Assembly (NCBI GenBank): GCA_036494815.1
Contig: DASXNV010000106.1
Coordinates: 62,001 to 126,000, forward strand
DNA length: 64,000 bases
Direction of reading: 5' to 3'
Source of the DNA: Poindextera sp036494815
GTDB taxonomy: Bacteria > Pseudomonadota > Alphaproteobacteria > Caulobacterales > Caulobacteraceae
Under the pieces are notes generated by a model. That model made no database searches. It was not told where the DNA came from and saw only the letters and a program-made list of their open reading frames with translations. Position numbers and translations under genes: made by a program. How positions within the stretch are numbered: the first letter of the stretch is position 1; each line of letters starts with the position of its first letter. This document shows, one piece after another, positions 33,519 through 40,858 of this stretch.

Positions 33519-33959
33519 TCACTCCCAGCGGGCAGCATCCTCGAGATCCCGTGCCGAGGGCTCGATCCAGCGTTCGCCATGAGGGCCGCGCTCCTTCTTC
33601 CAGAACGGGGCCCGGCTCTTGAGGTAGTCCATCAGGTGGTCGGCGGCCTCGAAGGCTTCGCGGCGGTGAGTGGCGGCGGTGGCCACGAAGACGATGGCCT
33701 CGCCGGGGGCGATCTCGCCGATGCGATGGACCACCAGCACGTCCTGCAGGGAAAACCGGGCTCGGGCGGCGCCGGCGATGCGGGCGATCTCGGCGTCGGT
33801 GAAGCCGGGATAGGCCTCCAGCACCAGGCTCTCGACATCCCCCTCGCCAGCCCTGGCCAGGCCGGTGAAACTGACCACGGCGCCGGTTTCGGAGCGGTCC
33901 GCGCAAAAGGCGCTCAACAGCGCGCCGGAATCGAAGGGCGCGGCCTGCAGGCGGACCAT
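33519..33959 (-). CDS. moaE: Molybdopterin synthase catalytic subunit
   Basis: A 146-residue MoaE, the large subunit that transfers sulfur from MoaD thiocarboxylate to the pterin. Landmarks are GAVVSFTGLAR, LVLEAYPGFTDAEI, VVHRIGEIAPGEAIVFVA, THRREAF and the active-site region LKSRAPFWKKE with its conserved lysines. moaD ends 4 bases upstream. Confidence 0.96.
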   Translation of the reverse strand: MVRLQAAPFDSGALLSAFCADRSETGAVVSFTGLARAGEGDVESLVLEAYPGFTDAEIARIAGAARARFSLQDVLVVHRIGEIAPGEAIVFVATAATHRREAFEAADHLMDYLKSRAPFWKKERGPHGERWIEPSARDLEDAARWE

Positions 33960-33963
33960 GGGA

Positions 33964-34209
33964 TCAGCCCCCGCTCATGGGCGGCATGAAGGCGACCTCG
34001 GCCCCCGCCGCCAGGGCCATGTCGCCGCGCACCAGCACCCGGTCAACCGCCGCCTGCACCCCCTTGCCCGCCAAGGCTTCGGCCAGGGCTGGGTCCAGGC
34101 CGGCGATCAGCTCGCGCAAGGCGGTGAGATTGGCCGGGGCCGGCTCGACCACGCGCTCGCGCCAGCCGGCGATATCGCCCAGGCGCCCGAACAGCAGCAC
34201 CTTGGCCAC
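33964..34209 (-). CDS. moaD: Molybdopterin synthase sulfur carrier subunit
   Basis: An 81-residue ubiquitin-like sulfur carrier. The C-terminus MPPMSGG ends in the essential Gly-Gly that is adenylated and thiocarboxylated. I chose GTG 34209 (VAKVLLFGRLGDIAGW), which gives the normal MoaD length. A longer frame would overlap moaA and adds unrelated residues. It lies between moaA and moaE. Confidence 0.93.
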   Translation of the reverse strand: MAKVLLFGRLGDIAGWRERVVEPAPANLTALRELIAGLDPALAEALAGKGVQAAVDRVLVRGDMALAAGAEVAFMPPMSGG

Positions 34210-34213
34210 GGGC

Positions 34214-35257
34214 CTAGCCTCCGGTGGTGGACATATGCCGGACCAGGGCGGGACCCAAGCCACGGGCGATGTGGAAGTCGTGACCCTGAGGCTTGGCGTC
34301 GATGGCGTTAACGATCGCCGCCTTCAGGTCCTCGGAAGAGCCGCCAGCGCGCATCACCGCCCGCAGGTCCGAGGCGTCTTCGCGGCCCAGGCAGGTGTGC
34401 AAGGTTCCGGTGCAGGTCAGCCGCACCCGGTTGCAGCCTTCGCAGAAATTGTGGGTCATGGGCGTGATCAGGCCGAGCCGTCCGCCGGTCTCCTCGACCC
34501 GCAGATAGCGGGCCGGGCCGCCGGTGGACAGCGGCAGCTCGGTCAGAGTCCAGAAGCTTTCCAGCTGCTCGCGCACCGTTTTCAGCGACAGGAACTGGTC
34601 GGTGCGGTCCTCGCCGGTGTCGCCCAGAGGCATGGTTTCGATCAGGGTGATGGCCATGCCCAGGCCGTGGGCCCAGGTGATCAGGTCGGGGATTTCGTCG
34701 GCGTTGTCGGCGACCAGGGCCACCGCGTTGATCTTGACCTCGAGGCCCGCGGCCCGGGCGGCTTCGACGCCCTCCAGCACCTGGGACAGCTTGCCGCCGC
34801 GGGTGAGGCGCGCGAACAGATCCGGCTTGAGCGTATCCAGCGAGACATTGATTCGCCGCACGCCCAACTGCGCCAGGTCGGCTGCGTATTGGGCCAGGTG
34901 GGTGCCGTTGGTGGTCAGGGTCAGCTCATCCAGGGCGCCGGTCTTCAGGTGGCGGGCCAGGCCCGCGACCAGCTCCAGAAAGCCCTTGCGAACCAGGGGC
35001 TCGCCCCCGGTCAGCCGCAGCTTCTTCACGCCCATCTCGATGAACGCGGTGGAGACCTGGTCCAGCTCTTCCAGAGACAGGACCTCGGCCTTGGGCAGGA
35101 AGGTCATGCGCTCGGCCATGCAATAGACGCAGCGCAGGTCGCAGCGGTCGGTGACGGAAACGCGCAGATAGGTGACCGCGCGGCCGAACCCATCGACAAG
35201 GGCTGGGCGCTGGGCCGATGGTGCGGTGTGACCGGATGGGGCGTCGAAGGGCGTCAT
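34214..35257 (-). CDS. moaA: GTP 3',8-cyclase
   Basis: A 347-residue radical SAM enzyme that starts molybdenum cofactor synthesis from GTP. The N-terminal cluster motif is TDRCDLRCVYCM (CxxxCxxC). The C-terminal cluster is in HNFCEGCNRVRLTCTGTLHTCLG. LRLTGGEPLVRKG binds SAM, and the protein ends in Gly-Gly, as needed for activity. It is the first gene of the leftward operon moaA-moaD-moaE-moaB-moaC-moeA and is divergent from mocA with only 29 bases between starts. Confidence 0.97.
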   Translation of the reverse strand: MTPFDAPSGHTAPSAQRPALVDGFGRAVTYLRVSVTDRCDLRCVYCMAERMTFLPKAEVLSLEELDQVSTAFIEMGVKKLRLTGGEPLVRKGFLELVAGLARHLKTGALDELTLTTNGTHLAQYAADLAQLGVRRINVSLDTLKPDLFARLTRGGKLSQVLEGVEAARAAGLEVKINAVALVADNADEIPDLITWAHGLGMAITLIETMPLGDTGEDRTDQFLSLKTVREQLESFWTLTELPLSTGGPARYLRVEETGGRLGLITPMTHNFCEGCNRVRLTCTGTLHTCLGREDASDLRAVMRAGGSSEDLKAAIVNAIDAKPQGHDFHIARGLGPALVRHMSTTGG

Positions 35258-35286
35258 GAGCTCAATAAGATAGGCGGGAAATTGGA

Positions 35287-35898
35287 TTGACGACAGGGGG
35301 GGGGCTGGAATCGCCGTTCGAAGCCCTGGTTCTGGCGGCCGGCTTGAGCTCGCGGTTCGGCGGCGGCAAGTTGCTGGCGCCCTGGCGGGGCGGCGTGTTG
35401 CTGGACGGCGCGCTGGCGTCCGCCATGGCGGCGCCAGTTCGGCGAGTGACGGTGGTGTGGGGCGCTGACGAGCGTGTTCCCGAAGCTGCGCGGGCCTGGG
35501 CGCGGGATCACGGCGTCGCGGAGAGGTTCAGGACCGCGGAGGCCGCGGCTCATGTTCAGGGCCTGTCAGCGTCATTAAAAGCCGGTGTGGCGGCGCTGGC
35601 GGCGGACTGCGCCGGCGTGTTCGTCTTCCTCGGTGATATGCCGCGTATTCCGGTGACGGTTCTGCAGCCCCTTGCCTTGGCTGTGCTCGCCGGCGCGCCC
35701 GCCGCCGCGCCGCGCTTTGGCGGGCGGCGGGGCCATCCGGTGCTGATCGGGCGGGCGCTATTTGAGGATCTGATGATCCTGGACGGCGATCGCGGCGCGG
35801 GAGATTTGTTGAAACGCCTCGGATCGGCCGTGGTCACAGTCGAGGCGCCCGACGACGGGGTGCTCTACGATATCGACCGGCCCGAAGACCTGGGCTGA
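35287..35898 (+). CDS. mocA: MobA/MocA-type molybdopterin nucleotidyltransferase
   Basis: A 203-residue NTP-transferase. The nucleotide-binding loop is LVLAAGLSSRFGGGKLLAPW, and FVFLGDMPRIP holds the metal-binding Asp. RRGHPVLIGR and DGDRGAGDLLK are typical of MocA, which makes the cytosine dinucleotide cofactor for xanthine dehydrogenase-family enzymes, more than of MobA. Start is TTG 35287 after GGCGGG. It is divergent from moaA. Confidence 0.85.
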   Translation: MTTGGGLESPFEALVLAAGLSSRFGGGKLLAPWRGGVLLDGALASAMAAPVRRVTVVWGADERVPEAARAWARDHGVAERFRTAEAAAHVQGLSASLKAGVAALAADCAGVFVFLGDMPRIPVTVLQPLALAVLAGAPAAAPRFGGRRGHPVLIGRALFEDLMILDGDRGAGDLLKRLGSAVVTVEAPDDGVLYDIDRPEDLG

Positions 35899-35931
35899 AC
35901 GCTCAGGCTCGAACCGTTCCGCGTTTTTAGC

Positions 35932-36186
35932 TTAGTGAACCGAGACCGGGGCCATCTCGTGGGCCATGGCGGCGGCGACCGCGGAATCGCGGTCGGTCAT
36001 GACCGCCAAACGGGAGCCGTCAGCGCCATGCACAGCATAGAGCACCTGATCGGGGTCCAGCTCGACGCCTTCTTCGGTCTCGAGCGGTGTCGGGCTCAAA
36101 AGGTCTCGCACCCGGATCTGACGAACATAGACGAGACTTGGGGCGCCCAGGGCGGCGAAAGCTTCGTTGGTGAAGTGCGGTGTCAT
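35932..36186 (-). CDS. DUF1150 family protein
   Basis: An 84-residue acidic protein of the alphaproteobacterial DUF1150 family (LVYVRQIRVRDLL, DQVLYAVHGADGSRLAVMTD). ATG 36186 follows a strong GGAGGTGG site, which favours it over an ATG five codons upstream. It lies 46 bases downstream of the Hsp20 gene on the same strand. This pairing recurs in the class and suggests a heat-shock-related role; the function is not known. Confidence 0.88.
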   Translation of the reverse strand: MTPHFTNEAFAALGAPSLVYVRQIRVRDLLSPTPLETEEGVELDPDQVLYAVHGADGSRLAVMTDRDSAVAAAMAHEMAPVSVH

Positions 36187-36232
36187 GATGACCACCTCCA
36201 TTGACTATACAACTCTTCGACAGGCCGCGGGT

Positions 36233-36658
36233 TCAGCCGACCGTCCGAATGGGAATACGCTTGACCAGTTTGGCGGGCTCGGGCCGAACCACGTCGATAT
36301 GCAACAGACCATGTTCTATAAGGGCCTGAGCCACCTCCATGCCGTCGGCCAGGACGAAGGTCCGCAGGAAGCCTCGGGCGGCGATCCCGCGATGCAGGAA
36401 CGCCTTGTCCTCGGTGGCCCTCAGTTCGGCGTCCTTGCGGCCGGCGACGATCAGCTGGTTGTCCTCGACGGTCACCTGCAGCTGGTCGGGGGAGAAGCCG
36501 GCCACCGCCAGAGTGATGCGCACCTGTCCCTCGCCCGTCTCTTCCACATTGTAGGGCGGGTAGCTCTCGGAAGCGGCCTTGGCCGCCCGTTCGATCAGGT
36601 TCCGGGTATGCTCGAACCCAAGCAGAAACGGACTGTCGAACATAGGTGCGCGATTCAT
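36233..36658 (-). CDS. Hsp20/IbpA-type small heat-shock protein
   Basis: A 141-residue alpha-crystallin-domain chaperone that holds unfolding proteins. The N-terminus MNRAPMFDSPFLLGFEHTRN is typical of the alphaproteobacterial IbpA class. The crystallin domain runs from about 40 to 130 (YNVEETGEGQVRITLAVAGF to GLLHIDVVRP), followed by a short C-terminal extension with KRIPIR (the IxI-type motif). ATG 36658 has GAGG upstream; a TTG seven codons earlier is open. Two dyads lie upstream. Confidence 0.95.
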   Translation of the reverse strand: MNRAPMFDSPFLLGFEHTRNLIERAAKAASESYPPYNVEETGEGQVRITLAVAGFSPDQLQVTVEDNQLIVAGRKDAELRATEDKAFLHRGIAARGFLRTFVLADGMEVAQALIEHGLLHIDVVRPEPAKLVKRIPIRTVG

Positions 36659-36731
36659 CGCGAAGTCCTCACTGATCAAGCGACTTCCCCCGCCTCGCCA
36701 AGGCCCTGATCAGGCGCCTCGCCACGGCGGA

Positions 36732-36768
36732 ACCTACAATAGGTGGAGATTGAACCGCGTCGGTTCAA
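36732..36768 (-). promoter_or_regulatory. Dyads upstream of the Hsp20 gene
   Basis: TTGAACCG-ACG-CGGTTCAA (36750-36768) is a perfect 8-bp dyad overlapping the LysR stop codon. ACCTA-TTG-TAGGT (36732-36744) is a second dyad, nearer to hsp20. The CTTGAA at the left of the first dyad and CCTATTG in the second recall alphaproteobacterial RpoH -35 and -10 boxes, but the spacing is longer than the consensus. This may be a heat-shock promoter or the terminator of the LysR gene. Confidence 0.35.
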
Positions 36769-37670
36769 GCCGTCTCTATGGGCGCCAAGGGATTGGCCTT
36801 GAAGTGCTCCCGCGCAGCCTCGATGAAGGCGGCCACATTGGCCGAGCCGATGCGGCGCGCCGGGTGGACCGCACTCACCGGCAGAGGCGGCGGGTCGAAC
36901 CCCGGCAGAACCGGGACAAGGCGGCCGGCGAGCACGGCGCTGCGCACCTGGTAGGAGATCGCCCGGGTGATGCCCAGGCCCGCCTCGGCGGCGGCGATGG
37001 CGGCGTCGGCGCTGTTCACCGCCAGGCGCGGGGCCACCCGCACCACGATCTCGCCGGCCCCGAACCGCCATTCGTTGGTGGCGCCTACGCCCTCGAACGC
37101 GATGAGGTCGTGGTCCGGCAGGTCGCAGGGCGCACGCAGCGGCGGGCGCGACGCCAGATAGGCCGGGCTGGCGGCCAGGACGCGGCTGACCTCCCCCAGC
37201 CTGACCGCCATCAGGCTGCTGTCGGCCAGGTCGCCGATACGGACGGCCACATCGACCCCTTCCTCCACCAGATGGATGCTGCGGTCCGACAGGGTGAGGC
37301 GGATCGACAGGTCGGGATTGTCGCGCAGGAGCCTGGTGACAACGGGCAGCACGTGCAGGCGGCCGAAGGTGATCGGCGCGGCAACCGACATCGCGCCCCG
37401 GGGCCGTGCGTCCTCGCCGCGCACCTTACGGTCCGCCGCGTCCAGGTCGTCCAGGATCTGGCGGCAGCTTTCCAGGTGGATCTGGCCGCGATCGGTCAGC
37501 CGCACGGACCGGGTGGTGCGGTTCAGCAGCATCAGGTCCAGCTCGTCCTCCAGCTGGGCGACCTGGCGAGAGATCACCGAAGGCGACAGCCGCAGCCGCC
37601 GCGCGGCCTCGGCGAAACTGCCCTGGTTGGCGACGGCGACAAAGGCGCGCATGGCGGCGAGGCGGTCCAT
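36765..37670 (-). CDS. LysR-family transcriptional regulator
   Basis: A 301-residue LysR protein. Start ATG 37670 gives MDRLAAMRAFVAVANQGSFA and the winged HTH with RLRLSPSVISRQVAQLEDEL. The effector domain begins near residue 90. The open frame runs far upstream through the divergent gene, but that part is antisense. The GVDVAVRIGDLADSSL pattern places it in the large CrgA/DmlR-like group. It is divergent from the flavoprotein-NTF2 gene pair, the likely target. The operator candidate is at 37676-37692. Confidence 0.94.
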   Translation of the reverse strand: MDRLAAMRAFVAVANQGSFAEAARRLRLSPSVISRQVAQLEDELDLMLLNRTTRSVRLTDRGQIHLESCRQILDDLDAADRKVRGEDARPRGAMSVAAPITFGRLHVLPVVTRLLRDNPDLSIRLTLSDRSIHLVEEGVDVAVRIGDLADSSLMAVRLGEVSRVLAASPAYLASRPPLRAPCDLPDHDLIAFEGVGATNEWRFGAGEIVVRVAPRLAVNSADAAIAAAEAGLGITRAISYQVRSAVLAGRLVPVLPGFDPPPLPVSAVHPARRIGSANVAAFIEAAREHFKANPLAPIETA

Positions 37671-37675
37671 GGATA

Positions 37676-37692
37676 ATTGCTGAAACAGCAAT
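37676..37692. promoter_or_regulatory. Probable LysR operator (T-N11-A dyad)
   Basis: ATTGCTG-AAA-CAGCAAT is a perfect 7-bp dyad that contains the T-N11-A pattern of LysR boxes. It lies 5 bases upstream of the LysR start codon and about 100 bases before the divergent operon. It fits an autoregulatory and divergent-promoter control site. Confidence 0.55.
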
Positions 37693-37790
37693 AAAGACTT
37701 GTCAATGTCGGGGATTATCGCGACCACAGGGAGGTGTAGAAGGGCTTTTGAACCTCGGCGCCGCCTGGTACGGACCGAAGGAGAGCCCGG

Positions 37791-38426
37791 ATGGCCTACG
37801 GATTTCTCGACCTCGCCTCCACGCCCAGCGTGATCGCCGCCCAGACCGCCCATGGCAGCCGACGCATGTGGGAGATGAACCATGATCGCGCCTTCGACCG
37901 CTTCACAGAGAACGAAGCCGGCTTTATCGGCGCGCGGGACAGTTTCTACATGGCCACGGTGTCCGAGACCGGATGGCCCTATGTGCAACACCGCGGCGGC
38001 CCGCCGGGCTTTTTGAAGGTGCTGGACGAGACAATGCTGGGCTTCGCCGACTTCCGCGGCAACCGGCAATATATCAGCCTGGGCAATGCCGCCGCGGACG
38101 ACCGGGTAGCCCTGATCCTGATGGACTATCCGAACAAGGCCCGGCTGAAGGTTCTGGCCCATATGAGTGCGGTGGACTTGGCCGCCGACCCGGACCTGGC
38201 CGAGCGCCTGTCCCTGCCCGGCTATACGGGCCGGCCGGAGCGGGGTTTTCTGTTGCGGCTCGAAGCCTTCGACTGGAATTGCTCTCAGCACATCACTTCG
38301 CGCTATACCGCCGCGGAAATCGATGTGGCTCTCTCGCCGCTGCAGGCGCGCATGGCCGCGCTGGAGACCGAGAACCAGGCGCTGCGCGACCAACTCGCAA
38401 ACCTGTCCGAAGAAAGCCATGCATGA
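37791..38426 (+). CDS. Pyridoxamine 5'-phosphate oxidase-family protein
   Basis: A 211-residue protein with a split-barrel FMN-binding fold of the PNPOx-like type. Visible landmarks are ATVSETGWPYVQHRGGPPGF (flavin site) and FADFRGNRQYISLGNAAADD, followed by LILMDYPNKARLKVLAHM. A coiled-coil tail ends the protein (about 180-211). Such proteins reduce or oxidise small molecules or bind F420/FMN; the substrate is unknown. It overlaps the next gene by ATGA and is divergent from a LysR gene. Confidence 0.87.
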   Translation: MAYGFLDLASTPSVIAAQTAHGSRRMWEMNHDRAFDRFTENEAGFIGARDSFYMATVSETGWPYVQHRGGPPGFLKVLDETMLGFADFRGNRQYISLGNAAADDRVALILMDYPNKARLKVLAHMSAVDLAADPDLAERLSLPGYTGRPERGFLLRLEAFDWNCSQHITSRYTAAEIDVALSPLQARMAALETENQALRDQLANLSEESHA

Positions 38427-38905
38427 CTGACCTGGCTCAGCCCCGCCCGCCGCTGCCACCCTTCACCCGGGAGACGGCGGCCCTGAAGGTGCGCAAGGCC
38501 GAAGACGCCTGGAACCTGCGCGACCCGGCCAAGGTCGCTCTGGCCTATACAACCGATAGCCGCTGGCGCAACCGCAGCGAATTCCTGCAGGGCCGGCCCG
38601 CCATCATCGAATTCCTGACCCGCAAATGGGAAAAGGAAGCCGACTACCGGCTGATCAAAGAACTGTGGGCCTTCACCGATGACCGGATCGCCGTGCGCTT
38701 CGCCTATGAATGGCGCGACGTGGGCGGCGCCTGGTTTCGCGCCTATGGCAATGAGAACTGGGCCTTCGACGCCAATGGGCTGATGCGCGAACGCCACGCC
38801 AGCATCAACGACCTGCCGATCGGCGAGCAGGATCGCAAATTCCATTGGGATCGTTCAGGCCCCCGGCCGCAGGATCATCCTGGCTTGAGCGCACTGGGTC
38901 TATAG
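38423..38905 (+). CDS. NTF2-like protein, DUF1348 family
   Basis: A 160-residue SnoaL/NTF2-fold protein of the DUF1348 group. Motifs are KVRKAEDAWNLRDPAKVALA, DSRWRNRSEFLQGRPAI, FLTRKWEKEADYRLIKELW, WFRAYGNENWAFD and IGEQDRKFHWDRSGPRP. The start ATG at 38423 overlaps the upstream stop. It is translationally coupled to the flavoprotein, so both probably act on the same compound under the divergent LysR. The exact reaction is unknown. Confidence 0.88.
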   Translation: MTDLAQPRPPLPPFTRETAALKVRKAEDAWNLRDPAKVALAYTTDSRWRNRSEFLQGRPAIIEFLTRKWEKEADYRLIKELWAFTDDRIAVRFAYEWRDVGGAWFRAYGNENWAFDANGLMRERHASINDLPIGEQDRKFHWDRSGPRPQDHPGLSALGL

Positions 38906-38935
38906 CGGAGCTTTGCAGCAGGGCGGAGGCGGGCG

Positions 38936-39895
38936 TCAGCCGGTCGCTTTGTGCTGTGCGGCCTGCGGCGCGGCCGACCAAAGCGGCGGCGGAAAGCCGG
39001 CGGCGTGCAGCTCGCCCAGCAATCGCCGCAAATTGGCGGCGTTGCGAACTGTGGCCTCGACGATCTGCGGCCAGGTCAGCGTGGCCTGCGGCACGATCAA
39101 CCCGCCCTTCACCGCCGCGCAGGCGCCGACGGATTCCAGCTGGCGAACATGGCGTCGCACGGTCTCGCGCGGCAGGTTCAGGCGCGACGCCACGGCCAGC
39201 GCCGAGGTCGGATGGCGCAGTTCGTCCGGAACCTGGTCGTCCAGATCGGTGTGAATCATCTCAGACTGCTTGTCGAGATAGGCGACGTTGGCGTCGATTA
39301 TGGCGCTGAAGATCAGTCCGGTCAGCAAATCGCCCCCAAACAGCCCGCGCAGCTCGTCCAGGGATCTCAGGCAATAGCCGGCCGTGATGCGAGAAATCGC
39401 CCGATGCGGCAGCGGCGGCCCAGCCAGGCCGGAAGCCGGTGGCGAGGGGCAGTCGACCCCGGCCCGGGCCAGATTCGCGAAAAGGTCTATGACCAGGCCT
39501 GTATTGGCTTTCATTGTCCGCCGGATGGCGTCCGAATTCACGGCCTGAGCCGAAGCGAAGACGCCCTGGGCGGTCTCCGTCAGCCATCCTTCGGCGACCA
39601 ACTGGCTGACCTTGCGCCGGACGGTCTCGCGCGGCAGTCCCAGGGACAGGGCCAGCTTGTGCGGCCGTATGGGCCGGCGCAGGTCATCAGGTGTCTGGGC
39701 GTCCAGATCGGCATAGCGCTGAGAGGTTTCGGCGTTCCCGTCGATATGACCCACATTGGCGTCGCAGATCGCCAGAAACACCAACCCCTTGACCAGGTCT
39801 TGGTCGAACAGCTGCGACAACAGCCCCGCGTGCCGCAGAATATAGGTGTTGGTCAGTCTGACGATCACTCGTCTCAGCATCGACCTACCCGTCAT
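38936..39895 (-). CDS. Tandem-duplicated winged-helix-like protein, unknown function
   Basis: A 319-residue protein built from two copies of one unit, at about 29-146 and 185-300 (offset 154-156). Matching parts are LFDQDLVKGLVFLAICDANV with LFGGDLLTGLIFSAIIDANV, and LGLPRETVRRKVSQL with LNLPRETVRRHVRQL. The second pair looks like the recognition part of an HTH. No signal peptide or membrane segment is seen. I do not recognise a named family. The double HTH suggests a DNA-binding protein in which one chain acts like a dimer. It stands alone, convergent with the NTF2-like gene. Confidence 0.8.
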   Translation of the reverse strand: MTGRSMLRRVIVRLTNTYILRHAGLLSQLFDQDLVKGLVFLAICDANVGHIDGNAETSQRYADLDAQTPDDLRRPIRPHKLALSLGLPRETVRRKVSQLVAEGWLTETAQGVFASAQAVNSDAIRRTMKANTGLVIDLFANLARAGVDCPSPPASGLAGPPLPHRAISRITAGYCLRSLDELRGLFGGDLLTGLIFSAIIDANVAYLDKQSEMIHTDLDDQVPDELRHPTSALAVASRLNLPRETVRRHVRQLESVGACAAVKGGLIVPQATLTWPQIVEATVRNAANLRRLLGELHAAGFPPPLWSAAPQAAQHKATG

Positions 39896-40050
39896 CCGAT
39901 TCGTCGGCCGGACAATCTATGCTCGCCCAATGGGCGCATCGTCCTCGCGGAATCGCCTCTCGATACCGGCATAAAGCGTCAGGGCTGCGAAAGTTTCAAG
40001 CCGTCGGCCTCGACGCGAACGCGCAGAGCGGCGAGGCCCGGGAAAGGCGA

Positions 40051-40076
40051 AGGCCCGCAGCGCTAACTGCGGGCCT
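40051..40076 (-). terminator. Terminator hairpin of tRNA-Ala
   Basis: AGGCCCGCAG-TTAGCG-CTGCGGGCCT is a perfect 10-bp stem with a 6-base loop, starting 4 bases after the tRNA CCA end on the minus strand. A short T-containing tail follows. The rest of the gap to the next gene (39896-40050) shows nothing I can identify. Confidence 0.8.
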
Positions 40077-40079
40077 CCA

Positions 40080-40155
40080 TGGTGGAGCTAAGCGGAGTCG
40101 AACCGCTGACCTCTTGAATGCCATTCAAGCGCTCTACCAGCTGAGCTATAGCCCC
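40080..40155 (-). tRNA. tRNA-Ala (anticodon GGC)
   Basis: A 76-nt cloverleaf on the minus strand beginning GGGGCTATAGCTCAGCTGGT. The acceptor stem GGGGCTA pairs with TAGCTCC (one G-U). The anticodon stem CTTGA/TCAAG holds loop ATGGCAT with anticodon GGC. The T arm is CGGTTCGACTCCG, and the CCA end is encoded. It reads GCC/GCU alanine codons, heavily used in this GC-rich genome. Confidence 0.97.
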
Positions 40156-40246
40156 GGGGGTCTCGGGTTCTGCTTCAGGGACTTTTGAGGGCCCCTGTCG
40201 CAAGGCGGCGGACACTATGCCGAGCCGGCTGGGGGATCAACCCCGT

Positions 40247-40274
40247 CCGGACGGCATTTTTTTATGCCCTCCGG
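40247..40274 (-). terminator. Hairpin after the FYDLN-acid gene
   Basis: Directly after the stop codon, CCGGA-GGCAT pairs with ATGCC-TCCGG around an A-rich loop (about 10 bp, one mismatch). It can serve as a terminator; there is no T-run beyond it in the minus direction. Confidence 0.5.
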
Positions 40275-40742
40275 TCAGTCTTCGCGATCGTCGGGAATGC
40301 CTTCGATCTCGTCTTCGAAATTGTCGTCCTCGTCCTCGTCTTCGAGGAACGGAACGTCGTCAGCCTCGTCTTCAAGCTCTTCGTCCTCGGCGAAATCCAC
40401 GCCCAGATCGTCAGCCGGGGCCGCCGGGCTGCCTTCCGCCGGATCGGCGTCGTCATCGACCTCGACCACCTCGGCGGCGGCCGCATCGATTTCCGGGGTT
40501 TCGTCGACTTCGTCCTCGAAGCCGTCGGCCTCGACTTCGGGCGCCGCCTTGACGGGCTTTTCGTCGTCGGTCTCGTAATCCGGGGCCGTGGAGCGCGCCC
40601 GAACGCGGCGCGTTTTCAGCGCCTCTTCGGGATCGAACTGCGTACCACACTTCGGGCAAGCGGCCGGGCGTTTGCCCAGGTCGTAGAACTTGCTCTGACA
40701 GTTGGGGCAGATCTGTTTGGCGCCCAGTTCGGGATGTGCCAA
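40275..40742 (-). CDS. FYDLN-acid domain protein (TIGR02300 family)
   Basis: A 155-residue protein with an N-terminal zinc-ribbon-like part (ELGAKQICPNCQSKFYDLGK, then ACPKCGTQFDP; four cysteines) and a very acidic, Ala/Pro-rich tail. TTG 40742 is chosen since the family starts M-A-x-P-E-L-G and AAAGG precedes it. An open extension upstream has no family similarity. It is a conserved alphaproteobacterial protein of unknown function, usually located upstream of and divergent from aroA as here. Confidence 0.92.
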   Translation of the reverse strand: MAHPELGAKQICPNCQSKFYDLGKRPAACPKCGTQFDPEEALKTRRVRARSTAPDYETDDEKPVKAAPEVEADGFEDEVDETPEIDAAAAEVVEVDDDADPAEGSPAAPADDLGVDFAEDEELEDEADDVPFLEDEDEDDNFEDEIEGIPDDRED

Positions 40743-40858
40743 GGCGTGACCTTTGTGAATGCAGTGCGAAAGCGGCGGCTCCCTTGCCACGCGAGAACGC
40801 CGCTGTCAAAAGCTGATCCCCTTTTTCGGGGCGCTCTTTGGAAGGATCAGGTCGCGGC

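Noticed and set aside
36765..38459. A 564-codon version of the LysR gene
   Set aside because: The N-terminal 263 codons are antisense to the divergent flavoprotein gene. The LysR N-terminus MDRLAAM at 37670 is canonical.
39919..40188. Plus-strand frame ending SRTADLLNAIQALYQLSYSP
   Set aside because: This peptide is the antisense translation of tRNA-Ala(GGC), a familiar false protein in databases.
40264..40578. Ser-rich plus-strand frame
   Set aside because: It is antisense to the acidic tail of the FYDLN-acid protein (GAC/GAG codons).
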